Source: Mytilus trossulus (lineage: Eukaryota > Mollusca > Bivalvia > Mytilida > Mytilidae). From it: a stretch of DNA of 64,000 bases. Each line of letters opens with the position of its first letter. The stretch's first letter is position 1. Both the position numbers and the translations under genes were made by a program. A model generated the notes under the pieces. It worked only from the letters and a program-made list of their open reading frames with translations, searched no databases and was not told the DNA's origin. Positions 10,429-21,190 of this stretch are shown in pieces. The stretch lies in contig NC_086375.1 in NCBI RefSeq assembly GCF_036588685.1, forward strand, positions 52,274,955 to 52,338,954, given 5' to 3'.

Positions 10429-13138
10429 GTAAGTTCATTATATATATATTTCATTTGGTATAATTCTTATCGACAATCATTGTGCAAGTTTATGTTGGTT
10501 GGTTAGCTAGTGTTTAACGTCAGTACCACTCTCAGCAATACGAGCTTATCGTGACTGTAAGTTTTAATTGGTGGAGTAAATCGAAGTGTGTCTGGAGAGA
10601 ACATCTACCTGGCAATTCCTGTCAATAAAGATTTGAGTGAAACGCATCTGCCACGTATCCAATTTTATGTATCATGTCTCCGCGTAAGCTGTATAAAGGT
10701 AAAATCACATGGTAATTGTTTTAAAGTAAATGAAAAAGAAATGTCAAATACAAGGAAGGTAACTTGACAGACATTAAATCATCGTCAAACATTTAATAGA
10801 TACACAGGAACAAACTGTTAACAGTAAAAATTATATGAAGTGTAAGATAAACATGACATACTATTTATATCGTCATTCGGAGATAATAGTTAATATAACA
10901 GAAATCTTCAAAAAAAAAAAGGTTTCGTGCCGATACATGACAATTTAAACCTTTTCTATATTTTATTCCCCTTTCCTTAACTCTAGTGTGGAGACTTTAT
11001 TGCATTCATCTTGTCAATCCGTCTCTTCCTCCGTTAATCCGACATATACTTCCGTCAAACTTTGCTGAGGTTCCCTCGTACACGATGAATTTCGTATTTG
11101 GTCAGAAGCTGCTTGACAGTGATAAGTTGTAGTGCGCAAACACGTGCATGTATTTAATGCCATATATCTTAACCATTTATTGTTAATGAGTTTGTGCCAA
11201 TACAAATATTTGTATTGTATTTGTATTTGTCAAAATGTCTACTTCGTGTTTGCAATTACTTTGAATTTTTCAAATATGTTGAATGAACTTGCATTTAGTC
11301 TTAGGTGCATGCTTTTTATTAGTTGTAAGTGGCTTCGAACAAGCTGTCAGTAACTGCGAGTACACTCAGATCAATAATTTTGTCTTTTTGTTGGGATATA
11401 CAAGTACCCGGCCACGTCCACTCTGTCTTTTGTTATATGTATTTCTATTTGTATTAATCTGATGAGTGAAGCCTTTTTCGACTGATTTTTATAGTTCGTT
11501 CTTATGTTGTACTGTCCCAGGTTACAAAAAAAAGTAACGAATTGCGCCTCCTTTAAAAGTGCAGATAAGATGACAATGGCATTGGTTAGGCGAGACCGGA
11601 CATCCATCCAATGAATGAAGAGAACATGCAAACGATATTCTTTTAAATGATTTGAATATACTTAATAATGATATTACATTACTTTTTCAGAATATGTTCA
11701 TGGGTCTTGATATGGACGGCGACAATATGATTTCAGAAGACGAATTTCTTACACAGATGTGTGAAAAAATTGATAGAAAGTAAGCATCTAAATGGTTTAC
11801 TAATATACGTAGGATATGTACACTTGCTATGGTAATGTTAATGATAGGGTTCCACTTTTTTTTTAATAAAGAATAAGAAAAATAGATTCAAGTTTTCAAT
11901 CATTCTACTGCAATAAGGGTATTTACATTGGAGTTAGATATTCAATTTTGTTTTTCCTTGAACACGGCATGTGACCTTTGATCAAGATTTATGAAAAACT
12001 GCACCATATTTTCTTTTGACGACCAGAAGAATCTCAAAGTACACGTATTTCCAAATCCAATGATATGTGATATAGCCGTATACCATTTTTGACGATTAAA
12101 ATTTCATAAGTCCGACTCTGGTGACCGGCTTACAACATCCTTTTAGATATGCACGAATTGTCATTTGTTAATATGTTCACATTCTGATTCATGGAAGATA
12201 ACATGCAGATAAATTAAGCCTATGGCGTTTACGCTGAAGCAGAGTTGCATGCAGATAAAATTAACTTAAGAAGTTCACCGTAAGTTAAGACAGTGGGCTG
12301 ATTCTAGAAAGTAGACACATGTAAGCCTATGGTGTTCACGCTGAAGCAGATTTGTAAATAAGTTTCAGAAGTTCAAACTTAAACGGTTGGCTGATGATAT
12401 ACAGTAGATATATGTAATGAATATAAAAACATTACATGACAGACTTAAATGAAATATTGGTTGATCTGGTGAAATTGTAGTTAATTTTTTGGCTTTTGGA
12501 AAACAAGAAAATGAATATATAAACCTAGCTTAAACTGAAGTCTCCTAAAGAAAACTTCCCGAGATTGATTTTGGATGCAAACAATGTCCACAATAAGTAA
12601 AGTTTTAATAATGTGCATATACTGCCTATAGTCGTCCCTAAAGTAATTGTCTTGCTGTCGGATGGTCGTGTTCATGAAATCGAAACTGTTGTTCTAATAA
12701 TCATCGCACGAGGTTTATACATCGACAGTAATTTGTTGTGCTTATACTATAACAGAAAAAAAAATGTTTTTATTTCTTTCTTAGATACATGTATTATGCT
12801 CATTGGTCGGGTTGTTGTCTCTTTAAAATTTCCCCTATTTCCGTTCTCTATTTTATTTGTATGCTTTTTTTCCAATGTAACGACGAGGAGTTACTGTTCT
12901 ATCCTAATACAATCGTTTATTGGATTATTTATGTATATCTTTTAGACTTGCCTTCACTGAGAAATTTAAACAGATGGATGCCGATGGTAGTGGATTTTTA
13001 TCAAAGGACGAAATAAAGACAGCTTTACAAGAAATATACCAAGGTGACGAAGATGGTATTGATGCAATGTGTAACGATTGTGACAGTAACAATGATGGAA
13101 AAATATCATGTGAAGAATTCCTCAAACATATGAAGTAA
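10291..13138 (+). CDS. Four-EF-hand calcium-binding protein, copy 1 (three exons)
   Basis: CDS is the join of 10291-10428, 11691-11779 and 12946-13138, encoding 139 residues. Introns are 1262 and 1166 bp, GT-AG, phases 0 and 2. Four EF-hand loops are visible at residues 16-27 (DTSGEGQVQVTE), 53-64 (DMDGDNMISEDE), 87-98 (DADGSGFLSKDE) and 122-133 (DSNNDGKISCEE). Loops 3 and 4 are canonical. Loop 2 has Asn instead of the usual Gly at position 6. Loop 1 is the most diverged, with Ser at position 3 and Glu at position 5. Length and layout are those of calmodulin or troponin-C-like proteins, but the sequence is not calmodulin itself. It probably binds calcium in the cytosol as a sensor or buffer; there is no signal peptide or membrane segment. 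A paralogue with matching exon structure lies 1.4 kb downstream. The target protein cannot be told from sequence. Confidence 0.9.
11380..11530 (-). repeat. Dispersed repeat family A fragment in EF-hand copy 1 intron 1
   Basis: Shares with 6050-6170 TACCCGGCCACGTCCACT and TTCGTTCTTATGTTGTACTG. Confidence 0.5.
11691..11779 (+). CDS. EF-hand copy 1, exon 2
   Basis: 89 nt after the acceptor TTTTTCAG, ending at AA|GTAAGC in phase 2. It encodes EF-hand 2 (loop DMDGDNMISEDE) and its exiting helix. It is too short to stand out as an ORF and was found by homology to copy 2. Confidence 0.87.
12795..12860 (-). repeat. Dispersed repeat family B fragment in EF-hand copy 1 intron 2
   Basis: CATTGGTCGGGTTGTTGTCT then CCCTATTTCCGTTCTC is the inverse of the family B start. 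Confidence 0.55.
12946..13138 (+). CDS. EF-hand copy 1, exon 3
   Basis: 193 nt after the acceptor ATATCTTTTAG. The first base completes a Lys codon. It carries EF-hands 3 and 4 and ends FLKHMK with TAA at 13136-13138. An ATG upstream at 12920 is intronic and not the true start. Confidence 0.9.
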
Positions 13139-13322
13139 ACACCACTCGTTTCGTTAAAGCTGAACTGTGTATGTAAAAATTAACCTTGCTGCATGGCAAA
13201 TCACGCCACTGAAAGCACAAAGAAAAAGTCCGTATGCAGTCAGGTCGTTCTTGATAGTGAACTATAGTTTTTATATGTTTTATAGACTATTATAAACAAT
13301 GCAAGGCGTTTTATTCATTAAA

Positions 13323-13328
13323 AATAAA
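13323..13328 (+). terminator. Poly(A) signal AATAAA of EF-hand copy 1
   Basis: Canonical AATAAA about 185 bp after the stop codon, in an AT-rich 3' UTR. Inferred from position only. Confidence 0.5.
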
Positions 13329-13553
13329 ATATATATTTCTATAGCCTATGAGTTTCGTTTTGTTTTGTAAAATTGATAGACATCTAAAATGGATCAATAG
13401 GAAAGGTGGTTGGTTCACTCAGCCTTTACGGGAATGTTGAGTGCTCTTAAAACCCAAGCAATATGAATATTGCATATGTTGCAAGTCATAAGCGTTATCA
13501 GTTGCTTTATCGGACCATAGATGAATTATCACGTTGTGAATGTTTGACCTCGA

Positions 13554-13597
13554 GCGTCACTGAAGAGACATTAGTTGTCGAAATGCGCATCTGGTGC
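13554..13597 (+). ncRNA. Intact hammerhead ribozyme, second sequence class
   Basis: Stem I GCGTCA/TGGTGC (six pairs including wobbles), core CTGAAGA (position 7 is free in hammerheads), stem II GACA/TGTC with a 5-nt loop, GAAA, stem III ATGCGCAT, cleavage after ATC at 13591. All core positions are intact. It lies between the two EF-hand genes with no second copy nearby. Confidence 0.75.
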
Positions 13598-13659
13598 AGA
13601 CAAATTGTTACTGTTTATGTTATAACCACCTAGCTTCTATGTTTTTCCCATATGAATGA

Positions 13660-13900
13660 TAAGATGTGGTATAAATTAATGGTCAATGAGACAACTCTCC
13701 ATCCAAATCTCAATGTATAAAAAGTGAACAAATATATGTCAAAGTACAGCCTTAAACATGGAGACTTCAAAGTTTGATCACACCGAACAGCAAACCATAA
13801 AGCCCCCAAAATGACTATATATTGTAGAACAGTTCAATCAGGAAAAGCAACGGTCTAATCTGTATTAAAAACGAGGAACATTAAGATAATATCAGAGATT
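13660..13900 (+). repeat. Dispersed repeat family A
   Basis: Contains AATGAGACAACTCTCCATCC and CACACCGAACAGCAAACC, between the two EF-hand genes. Confidence 0.55.
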
Positions 13901-14490
13901 CCTTATTTCGTGTTTATTAGATAATTAAATCGAAAGAAATCGACATTCTCTATCTTTTATATAGTCATCAGAGGTTTATGACTATCCAATAAAAAACTAT
14001 ATCTCGCCATCACACGAATTAGTATTTTCCTATCTGTTGAGCTTACACTATCAATGTATAATTTGTGTGCGAATCAATATATTGAATGATGTATATAGTA
14101 GTAATTCCCACCAGCAATTACTTGTCTGCTTATGTTTTTATATTATAACCTTTTACAAATGTAATGAAGAGGATACAATAAGGGATTCGTTAGAGTTAAG
14201 ACCTTCATAATGACATTAAAAGTTTTAGAAGTGTTAAATGTGATTCAATTTACTGCTTGACTTGATGACCTGCCCTCATTACTTATTTCTACAAGTAATT
14301 TTTACATAAGGTAGGGTATGGTAAACTTTCTCTTTATAGCTGAAGGATGGATATTTTATGAATGAATGGTCTTAATACGTTGTACACCTTTATAGTAAAA
14401 TCATTGTTAAAATATTTATCACGTGACGTGAACAATAGCCCCAGGACACAGTAAAAGTTAAATCATTTATCGTGGGATAAGTATTTGAAT

Positions 14491-14528
14491 ATATTAAAGA
14501 AACCGGTTGTCATCAGCTAACGCAGTCA
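14491..14528 (+). promoter_or_regulatory. Probable core promoter of EF-hand copy 2
   Basis: ATATTAAA (14491-14498) and CAGTCA (14523-14528), matching the pair upstream of copy 1 with spacing of 33 versus 37 bp. The 5' UTR would be about 60 nt. Confidence 0.45.
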
Positions 14529-14583
14529 AACACTATATTTATTACATACAAGTTGGAAGAGGACGTCTGCTAAAGTTAACAAA

Positions 14584-14721
14584 ATGTCTCACAGCGTAGA
14601 AGATATGACTGCACTCTATGATGAATACGACAAAAATGGAGATGGAAAAGTTTCTGTTCATGAATTGAAAGCTGGAATAAAAGCCAAATTTTGCGCAGAT
14701 GTTGACGACAAAAAAGTTGTG
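14584..14721 (+). CDS. EF-hand copy 2, exon 1
   Basis: 138 nt and 46 codons, identical in length to exon 1 of copy 1. It ends at GTG|GTAAGT in phase 0 and encodes EF-hand 1 with a fully canonical loop. Confidence 0.88.
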
Positions 14722-17101
14722 GTAAGTGTTGGCCTATTCAATTTGATTTTTCAAACACTTGGGAATAAAAAAAAAATGTTTTCTGTTTCATTCGTGTAAG
14801 AATGATTTTGATCTAATTTATTTAAATCGGGCTAGGCAAACTTGTTTTCTTGTTCACAAATGACTTAAAATAATATTGGGGCATTACAGATTTTATTTTG
14901 GAAAATTAAGAATTTAAGTTCATTGGGTCTTCATTGAATATAAGAAATTTATTTAAGAATAAATCAACTCAAAACTATGGCTTAAACTTAATTTTTTTTT
15001 AGAGAAGTTAGTTTTAGGCCCTTTTGGGAATCACATGTTGTGTATTATGTACTTTTGTTTGTCTGATGTAGCAAACTAATTGGCGTTTGTTCACGCAGCT
15101 ACTGCGACTGAGCTCTATTTTGACATCTAAATGTAACCGATACTTTGTGACTTTTGTCTGGCGCAATCTTTACTTCATATTGAGTTGGTAAATAGAGCAT
15201 TAAGAATCTGTGGGTGTTTAAAATGTTACGTATACCATTGAATAAAATCGATGGTCAATAGAAATTACTCTGTTTATTTTGGACAGGGGTTTAAACCTTT
15301 TGAACCTGTTGTAGATATAAATCTCGTATTAAATTCGCAATGTAAAAAATACTATAATCATCTTGAATTTAATTGAATTTAAAATGAAGAAGAAGCGTTT
15401 TATCTTGTCAAAGGATTGAAGAAGATTTGTATCGTTTATTTAGGACAAGAGTAACAAGAGTAACACGTCTTGCGAAATGAATGTTAATCTTTATTTTTAT
15501 ATATGCAAAAGAAATTGAGAAAAAAAAACCAGTGGACATCCATTTCTCATTTTTCTGTTAAAACGAAATACCGCGAGTACTTGTATGTTAGTTGTTGTAA
15601 GCCGTTGACGATTTGTATCTTGTATATTGATCATTTGATGTTTTTAATTTTGGGAAATGTTTCCGTTCTACTTCACTGGTTTATATTTAAATATTACCAA
15701 TCTATTTGTAGGCTATATTTCAAGGTTTAGACATGGATGGTGACAACTGTATAACAAAAAATGAATTCCTTGATCAGATGTGTAGTAAAATTTCCCGGAG
15801 GTAAGACCGACATGTCCAACATTAAGATTTTATCTTTATCATTAATCTTGACAAATTTTCGTGATTCAAAATATCATCTTTCCTTTGGAGTCTGACAATG
15901 ATTTACGTGTCAAAAACATGTATCTTTAATCTGTTAAATTGATTCAAAGGTTGTTTCAAAAAGCGTCACTGCAAAGGTTGAAAATCATAAAAAAAATTAA
16001 AAAAACAAACACAAACAAACAAAAGAAACAGGAACAGAACTGAAAAAAACACCGAATTCTAATTTTTGCACCAAGAATTATCAACCCCAAATTTTAGAAC
16101 AGTTATACAATGGTATGTTCCAAAAAAGAGAGAAAAGACAAACTAAGCTAGTACCAAATTATTTTTTGTATTACCTTTCACATTATTTATTTTACCTGAT
16201 CAAGGTGAAGGTGCGTTCGAAGCTCTGCTGGTGTGGTAATTTATTAAAAAAAGACGCCGAAAAATCAGCTAAAATTATTTATAGTGGTTTGTTACGTGTA
16301 TAAGACGAGTTTAGCCATTTAAATGTCCACACTTCTCTCTTTACGTATAGAAAGATCAAAGATAAATTAATGACTGTTCAAACTGTGTTGTAACTCGGTC
16401 TGCATCAAAATGTTACGCAGGAAATCTTAAGTTACATTGGTTGTAAAGAGGCAATATTTTCAATGCAATCATTTTACTTAATTGGTGATGAACGGATAAG
16501 AAAAAATGTCATTACTTTTTATAAGTACTACATATAAAATACCGAACATAGAATGATCATATTGAGAAATTAGTTCAGATTTTTACTTCAAAATTCGCCG
16601 ATTTTAACATTTAAGTGAAAGGAATTGCCATTTATTTAGCACTTGTAAAATTAACCTGGATAATAAATGTAAGACAATAGACCTATGGAACGAACTGGTG
16701 GTTTGAACAATTTTATCGACTCAGAACTCCCATTCGGTGCAGTGTTTTTTTACGGCCTATGCACTCGAAGTTTATCAATCAGCCCATATTAGGATTTCTA
16801 TATTAAGAAAACAATTGACTAAAAGTAAAAGTTTCAAGATGCAATATTGTAATACCCAAAATATGTCCTTTTACGTGCAGCAATCTTTTAGTAAAACAAA
16901 TTTACCTGTTATTTCAGAGTTGGATTCAGCAAGCAGTTCCAACAGTTAGACACAGATAACAGTGGATACCTCACAGTTGAGGAGGTTAAACCATTGTTAC
17001 AAAACGATTACGACGATGGAAAAATTGCACAAATGTTCAAGGATGTTGATGCTGATAGCAATGGCAAAGTCTCATGTGAAGAATTCCTTAAACTTATGTA
17101 A
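14584..17101 (+). CDS. Four-EF-hand calcium-binding protein, copy 2 (three exons)
   Basis: CDS is the join of 14584-14721, 15712-15800 and 16918-17101, encoding 136 residues. Introns are 990 and 1117 bp, phases 0 and 2 as in copy 1. EF-hand loops are at residues 16-27 (DKNGDGKVSVHE), 53-64 (DMDGDNCITKNE), 87-98 (DTDNSGYLTVEE) and 120-131 (DADSNGKVSCEE). All four keep Asp at position 1 and Glu at position 12. Loop 2 shares with copy 1 the unusual Asn at position 6. The protein aligns with copy 1 along its whole length; the linker between EF-hands 3 and 4 is three residues shorter. It is a tandem duplicate in the same orientation. Loop 1 is canonical here but eroded in copy 1, so the two may differ in calcium affinity. 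A cytosolic calcium sensor or buffer is inferred; the partner is unknown. Confidence 0.9.
15712..15800 (+). CDS. EF-hand copy 2, exon 2
   Basis: 89 nt, the same length as in copy 1, between the acceptor TATTTGTAG and the donor AG|GTAAGA. It encodes EF-hand 2 (loop DMDGDNCITKNE). Confidence 0.87.
16918..17101 (+). CDS. EF-hand copy 2, exon 3
   Basis: 184 nt after the acceptor GTTATTTCAG. It carries EF-hands 3 and 4 and ends EEFLKLM with TAA at 17099-17101. An overlapping 84-codon ORF from 16962 is another frame and is not real. Confidence 0.88.
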
Positions 17102-17567
17102 AATTTTCATTGAACAATATGACCTTTTTTTACACATATATTTATTTCATCTTGCCATGTTAGATGTCTTTTTTACTTTTCGAAATGTTTTTCTTCATTT
17201 TCTTAGTATTATCTAAAGATTATCCTCTGTAGACATCACTTGATAATTAATTTAGACTTTTTTGATAGACTTTTGTAAACTTTTATAATATGTCTTACTT
17301 TAGGTGGCATGCTGTAATGAGACCAACTTGCGATGAATTTACCTGTTAATTTAGAGAAGGAAAAGACACGTTTGGTTATTGTTTTGGAAACATTGATATC
17401 AAATACAAACAAATATTAAGATTGTGATAAATACTCAAAAATACTTTCTATACATCAATGCAATATGAGCTTTTATAGTATTCACAATTTACATTATATT
17501 ATATTATATATTACATTTTATTAAACTAACAAAATATAAAACATTTCGAGTTTGCTGATTGTATACA

Positions 17568-17573
17568 AATAAA
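17568..17573 (+). terminator. Candidate poly(A) signal of EF-hand copy 2
   Basis: AATAAA about 470 bp after the stop; no earlier canonical signal was seen. A retrozyme fragment begins just downstream. Confidence 0.35.
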
Positions 17574-17625
17574 TGGCACGTTCTAAATAAACTCATCATA
17601 GATACCAGGACTAAATTCTGCATAT

Positions 17626-17660
17626 ACGCCAGACGCGCGTTTCGTCTACATAAGTTACAA
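17626..17660 (-). ncRNA. Partial hammerhead (3' half) of a retrozyme fragment
   Basis: The minus strand keeps GTAGACGAAACGCGCGTCTG but has lost CTGATGA. The adjoining conserved retrozyme sequence (17585-17610, ACTCATCATAGATACCAGGA on the plus strand) is present. It lies just past the end of EF-hand copy 2. Confidence 0.5.
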
Positions 17661-17879
17661 TAATAGAATTGTTAAAACAAGAGTCCAGCTTTAAAACAAC
17701 TGGTATATTTAAACGGTTTCAGGAGAATAAATCATAAAAATTATTAGCTGGAAGATAGTATGTTTACAAGGTCGAATAGTAACCTAACAACAGAAAAGAA
17801 GTAAGTTTACCAAATGGGTTTTAATCTGTTGGTTGCTGGAAAAGGTGTCCAGACAAATCGTAATAGTTGTATATAAGAC

Positions 17880-18510
17880 GATGTGGTGTGAGTCCCAATA
17901 ATATAACTCTTAGTCCAAGTCAAAATTTGTGGTAAACTATGATAGGTCAAACATAAAAAAAAGATGTGGTAGGATTGCAAATGAGACATCTCTCCAGACC
18001 AAATGACACAGAAATTAACAACTATAGGGTACCGTATGGCCTTCAACAATAAGCAAAGCCCATACCGTATAGAAAGTTATAAAAGGCCCCGAAATGACAA
18101 TGTAAAACAATTCAAACGAGAAAACGGCCTTATTTATGTGCAAACAAAATAATTACGAAAAACAAATATGTAACATATAAACAAACGACAACCACTAAAC
18201 TACTACCTCCTAACTCGGGGAAAGGCACATTCATACAGAATGTGGCGGGATCACATCCCTCTCCCGTCCTAACCTGGGACAGTGTATAACAGTGAACAGT
18301 TTTTACAACATAGCCTTGGCTCACACCGAACAGTAAGCTATAAGAGCCAAATTATACTAGTGTAAACGGAAGAACCCATTGAAATAAAAAAAATGAAAAA
18401 AAAACCTTATGAACCACACTAACAAACGACAACTACTGAACATCGGGTTCCTGGTTTAGGATAGGTGCAAACAGATGCAGCGAGTTCATGTATAACTTTG
18501 GACTAGCATA
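17880..18510 (+). repeat. Dispersed repeat family A, long composite copy
   Basis: Two A-type segments in a row (17880-18130 and 18300-18510), with TGGCTCACACCGAACAGTAA at 18310. Confidence 0.55.
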
Positions 18511-19319
18511 GTATTTTTTAATTAAACCGAGAAAAACATTAAATATTTTACAAAATTGTACATTAACTGTGTATAATATGCAGTATATTTAAAACAATTA
18601 CACAAACTTTATAAAAATTTCTTCACACAATTCGTGAACTTGGAGTTGACACACCAACGCCTTCATAAAAACGAACTATATTTTAGTTTTACATTTTGTT
18701 ATTCAACGTGAATATGAGAACTTTAATATAGAGATGAAACACGAAGTTTAAATTCATATCTTCCCACGATCATAGCCTGTACCGTCAAAGAACAGGAATT
18801 TTTATTTGAAAACGACATATAATAATATCCATCAAGGTTTAAATACAAATTAGGTATGTACTCCTTGATTAAACAAGCGTGGTATTTTCCAGTTTATACC
18901 AAATGACACTGAATATATTGAAGTTACGACAGTGAACATATTTTCAGTCAGTGACCTTCATATTCATTTTGAATGGTAGAATGAATTTCAAATCAAATTA
19001 TAAAATGTAGTTCGTTCATGAACTGATTTGTACGAAGATAAAGAGACAAGCATCCGCCTAATCTGAAAACGTTTCTTCTCAACTAAAGTCCCAAATTGTA
19101 AGTTGAGGAAGAAAAATCATCCTATAGGCATTTCAGCTTTATTCTAAAGCTTTAAAAAATCAAAATAATATTTTAGATCTATCTTCCTCTAGGTAATTAT
19201 CATTAAAAAACGTACACGATTCATCTAATCGTTCTTAATTAGATGGCGGATATTGAGGTTAATCATAATGACCCTACAAATTTCGCCGAATGTCATGTAT
19301 GCTTCGAAAAAAAGCAAAA
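18511..19319. other. No feature recognised
   Basis: AT-rich intergenic DNA without a recognisable repeat, RNA or exon. Confidence 0.5.
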
Positions 19320-19590
19320 TAGCAAAATTACCGAACTCCCAAGGAAAATTCAAAACGAAATGTCCTTAAAAGTTCATTAAAAGGCAAAATCAAATGATCA
19401 AACAAATCAAACGAATGCAAAACAATTGTCATTTTCCTGACTTTGTACAGGGATTTCCATGTGTAGAACATGGTGGATTGAACTTGAATTTATAGCTGTC
19501 TAAACCTCTCAGTTATATGAAAGTCGCATTATATTGACAACAATGTGTGAGCAAAATAAACAGACATAAAAGGCAAAAGTGTAAACAAAA
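19320..19590 (+). repeat. Dispersed repeat family E
   Basis: Contains AAGGAAAATTCAAAACGAAA, ATCAAACGAATGCAAAAC and TATATTGACAACAATGTGTG. Confidence 0.55.
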
Positions 19591-20334
19591 ATTTCTCATG
19601 TGCATTCACCAATTCCCGTCCCCAAGTATATGAACTAATTCGTTCTCATGTTAAAGTGAACGGCTAAAAGAAACAAAGAAATAACGCGCATTAGTTAGGA
19701 AGTATATGTTTTCCATATCATTGGAAGTTATGGGATATTTATCCAGGATAAAGTGTTTCATAGTTCTGTTGCATTTCCGACAGACCATATGCTCTATAAT
19801 TGTTGAATCCGTCTGCCCTTTTAATCACTCAATTCAACTCTAATGTACATTGACAAGTTATTGTACTTCAATTATGTCGATTATGTCCTCCGAATTAATT
19901 TCCCTTGTTGCTATAATGTGTTTATAATTTAAAAAACAAAAAAACAAATGTCATTGTCAGTATTTGAAGGAACGTCTCACGATGTATGCTTAGGAACATC
20001 TCGCAATATATTTATGTTATTCATAAATAACATTCTAATGTTAACCTTCAGGCTTATGTAAAGTTGTTGTAGGTTAATACGAAATAACTATGATAAGTAA
20101 AACCACTAAAATAAAGAACTCCGAGGACAATTCAAAATGGAAAGTCCCTAACCAAATAACAAAATTAAAAGAAAACAACTTTCATATTTGCATTATAATA
20201 TGTTTCCCAAACTATGGAAAAGCGACAAAATTAAAGATCCTTCCATCGATTGCTTATAATGTTTTTTTTTATATTTTGTTCCCTTGACATCCATTACATT
20301 TCCCTTTCCACAAACAGGTAGATTCAGTTTCGTA

Positions 20335-20650
20335 ACCACTGTATTAGCTTTTTTACACCCGATAAAAAAGGCAACAGTAGTATACCACTATTCGAAATTC
20401 CTAAATCGGTTGAGAAAAAAAAACAAATCCGGGTTACAAACTTAAACTGAGGGAAACACATCAAATATAAAAGGAGAACTACGACACAACAGACACACAA
20501 CATTAAAATGTAACACACACAGAAACGAACTATAATAACAATAGCCATTTTTCTGACTTGGTACAGGACATTTTAATAAAGAAAATGTAGGGTTGAATTT
20601 GGTGTTGTGGCATGCCAAACCTCCCGCTTCTATGGCAATGTTTAATATAA
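20335..20650 (+). repeat. Dispersed repeat family D
   Basis: Contains CAACAGTAGTATACCACTAT, AACTGAGGGAAACACATC and GGCATGCCAAACCTCCCGC. The overlapping minus-strand ORFs of 74 and 93 codons are shadows. Confidence 0.6.
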
Positions 20651-20764
20651 CATTAAAATGACAACATTTTATGATAGTACAACAATACAAATAAATGGGA
20701 GAACATATAGGACAGATAAACACACGAATAATATCTTACAAAATGTGCCAGGTTTAAAATTTAA

Positions 20765-20809
20765 TACGCCAGACGCCCGTTTCGTCTACACAAGAATAAC
20801 CAGTGACGC
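20765..20809 (-). ncRNA. Degraded hammerhead motif
   Basis: Stem I (GCGTCA/TGGCGT), GACGAAAC and GTC are present on the minus strand, but the core reads CTGGTTA instead of CTGATGA. Probably inactive. Confidence 0.5.
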
Positions 20810-21190
20810 TCTGGTAAAACCGGTGACTTACTACAAAATAAAAACGTTAAGATAAATAACCTAAACCAGCATATAAAATTTACAGCCACGTTAGCCAAAA
20901 ATGATAAACGCATAAAAATAGGTTAGAATTAGGATAGAATTCAAGATTATGGTTAAAATGTTGATATTACATTTTTCAAACAGCTCAATGCCACCAATTT
21001 GTCTCCAACGTAGCGAAAACTTCAGAAAACTTCAGCTGCTCTCAAAACAGGTATATAAATAATTCAGCGAAATGGACGTCATACTCACTCCGTAACATAT
21101 AAATGAAGCAAACATTTCAAAATCCACAATACTTAGAAAGGCTAGAGATTCTAACTTTGGACAGGCGTAATCATGCAAACATGTTTTATG

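Noticed and set aside
12613..12945. 110-codon ORF in intron 2 of EF-hand copy 1
   Set aside because: It overlaps a family B repeat fragment and the splice acceptor of exon 3. No homology is seen.
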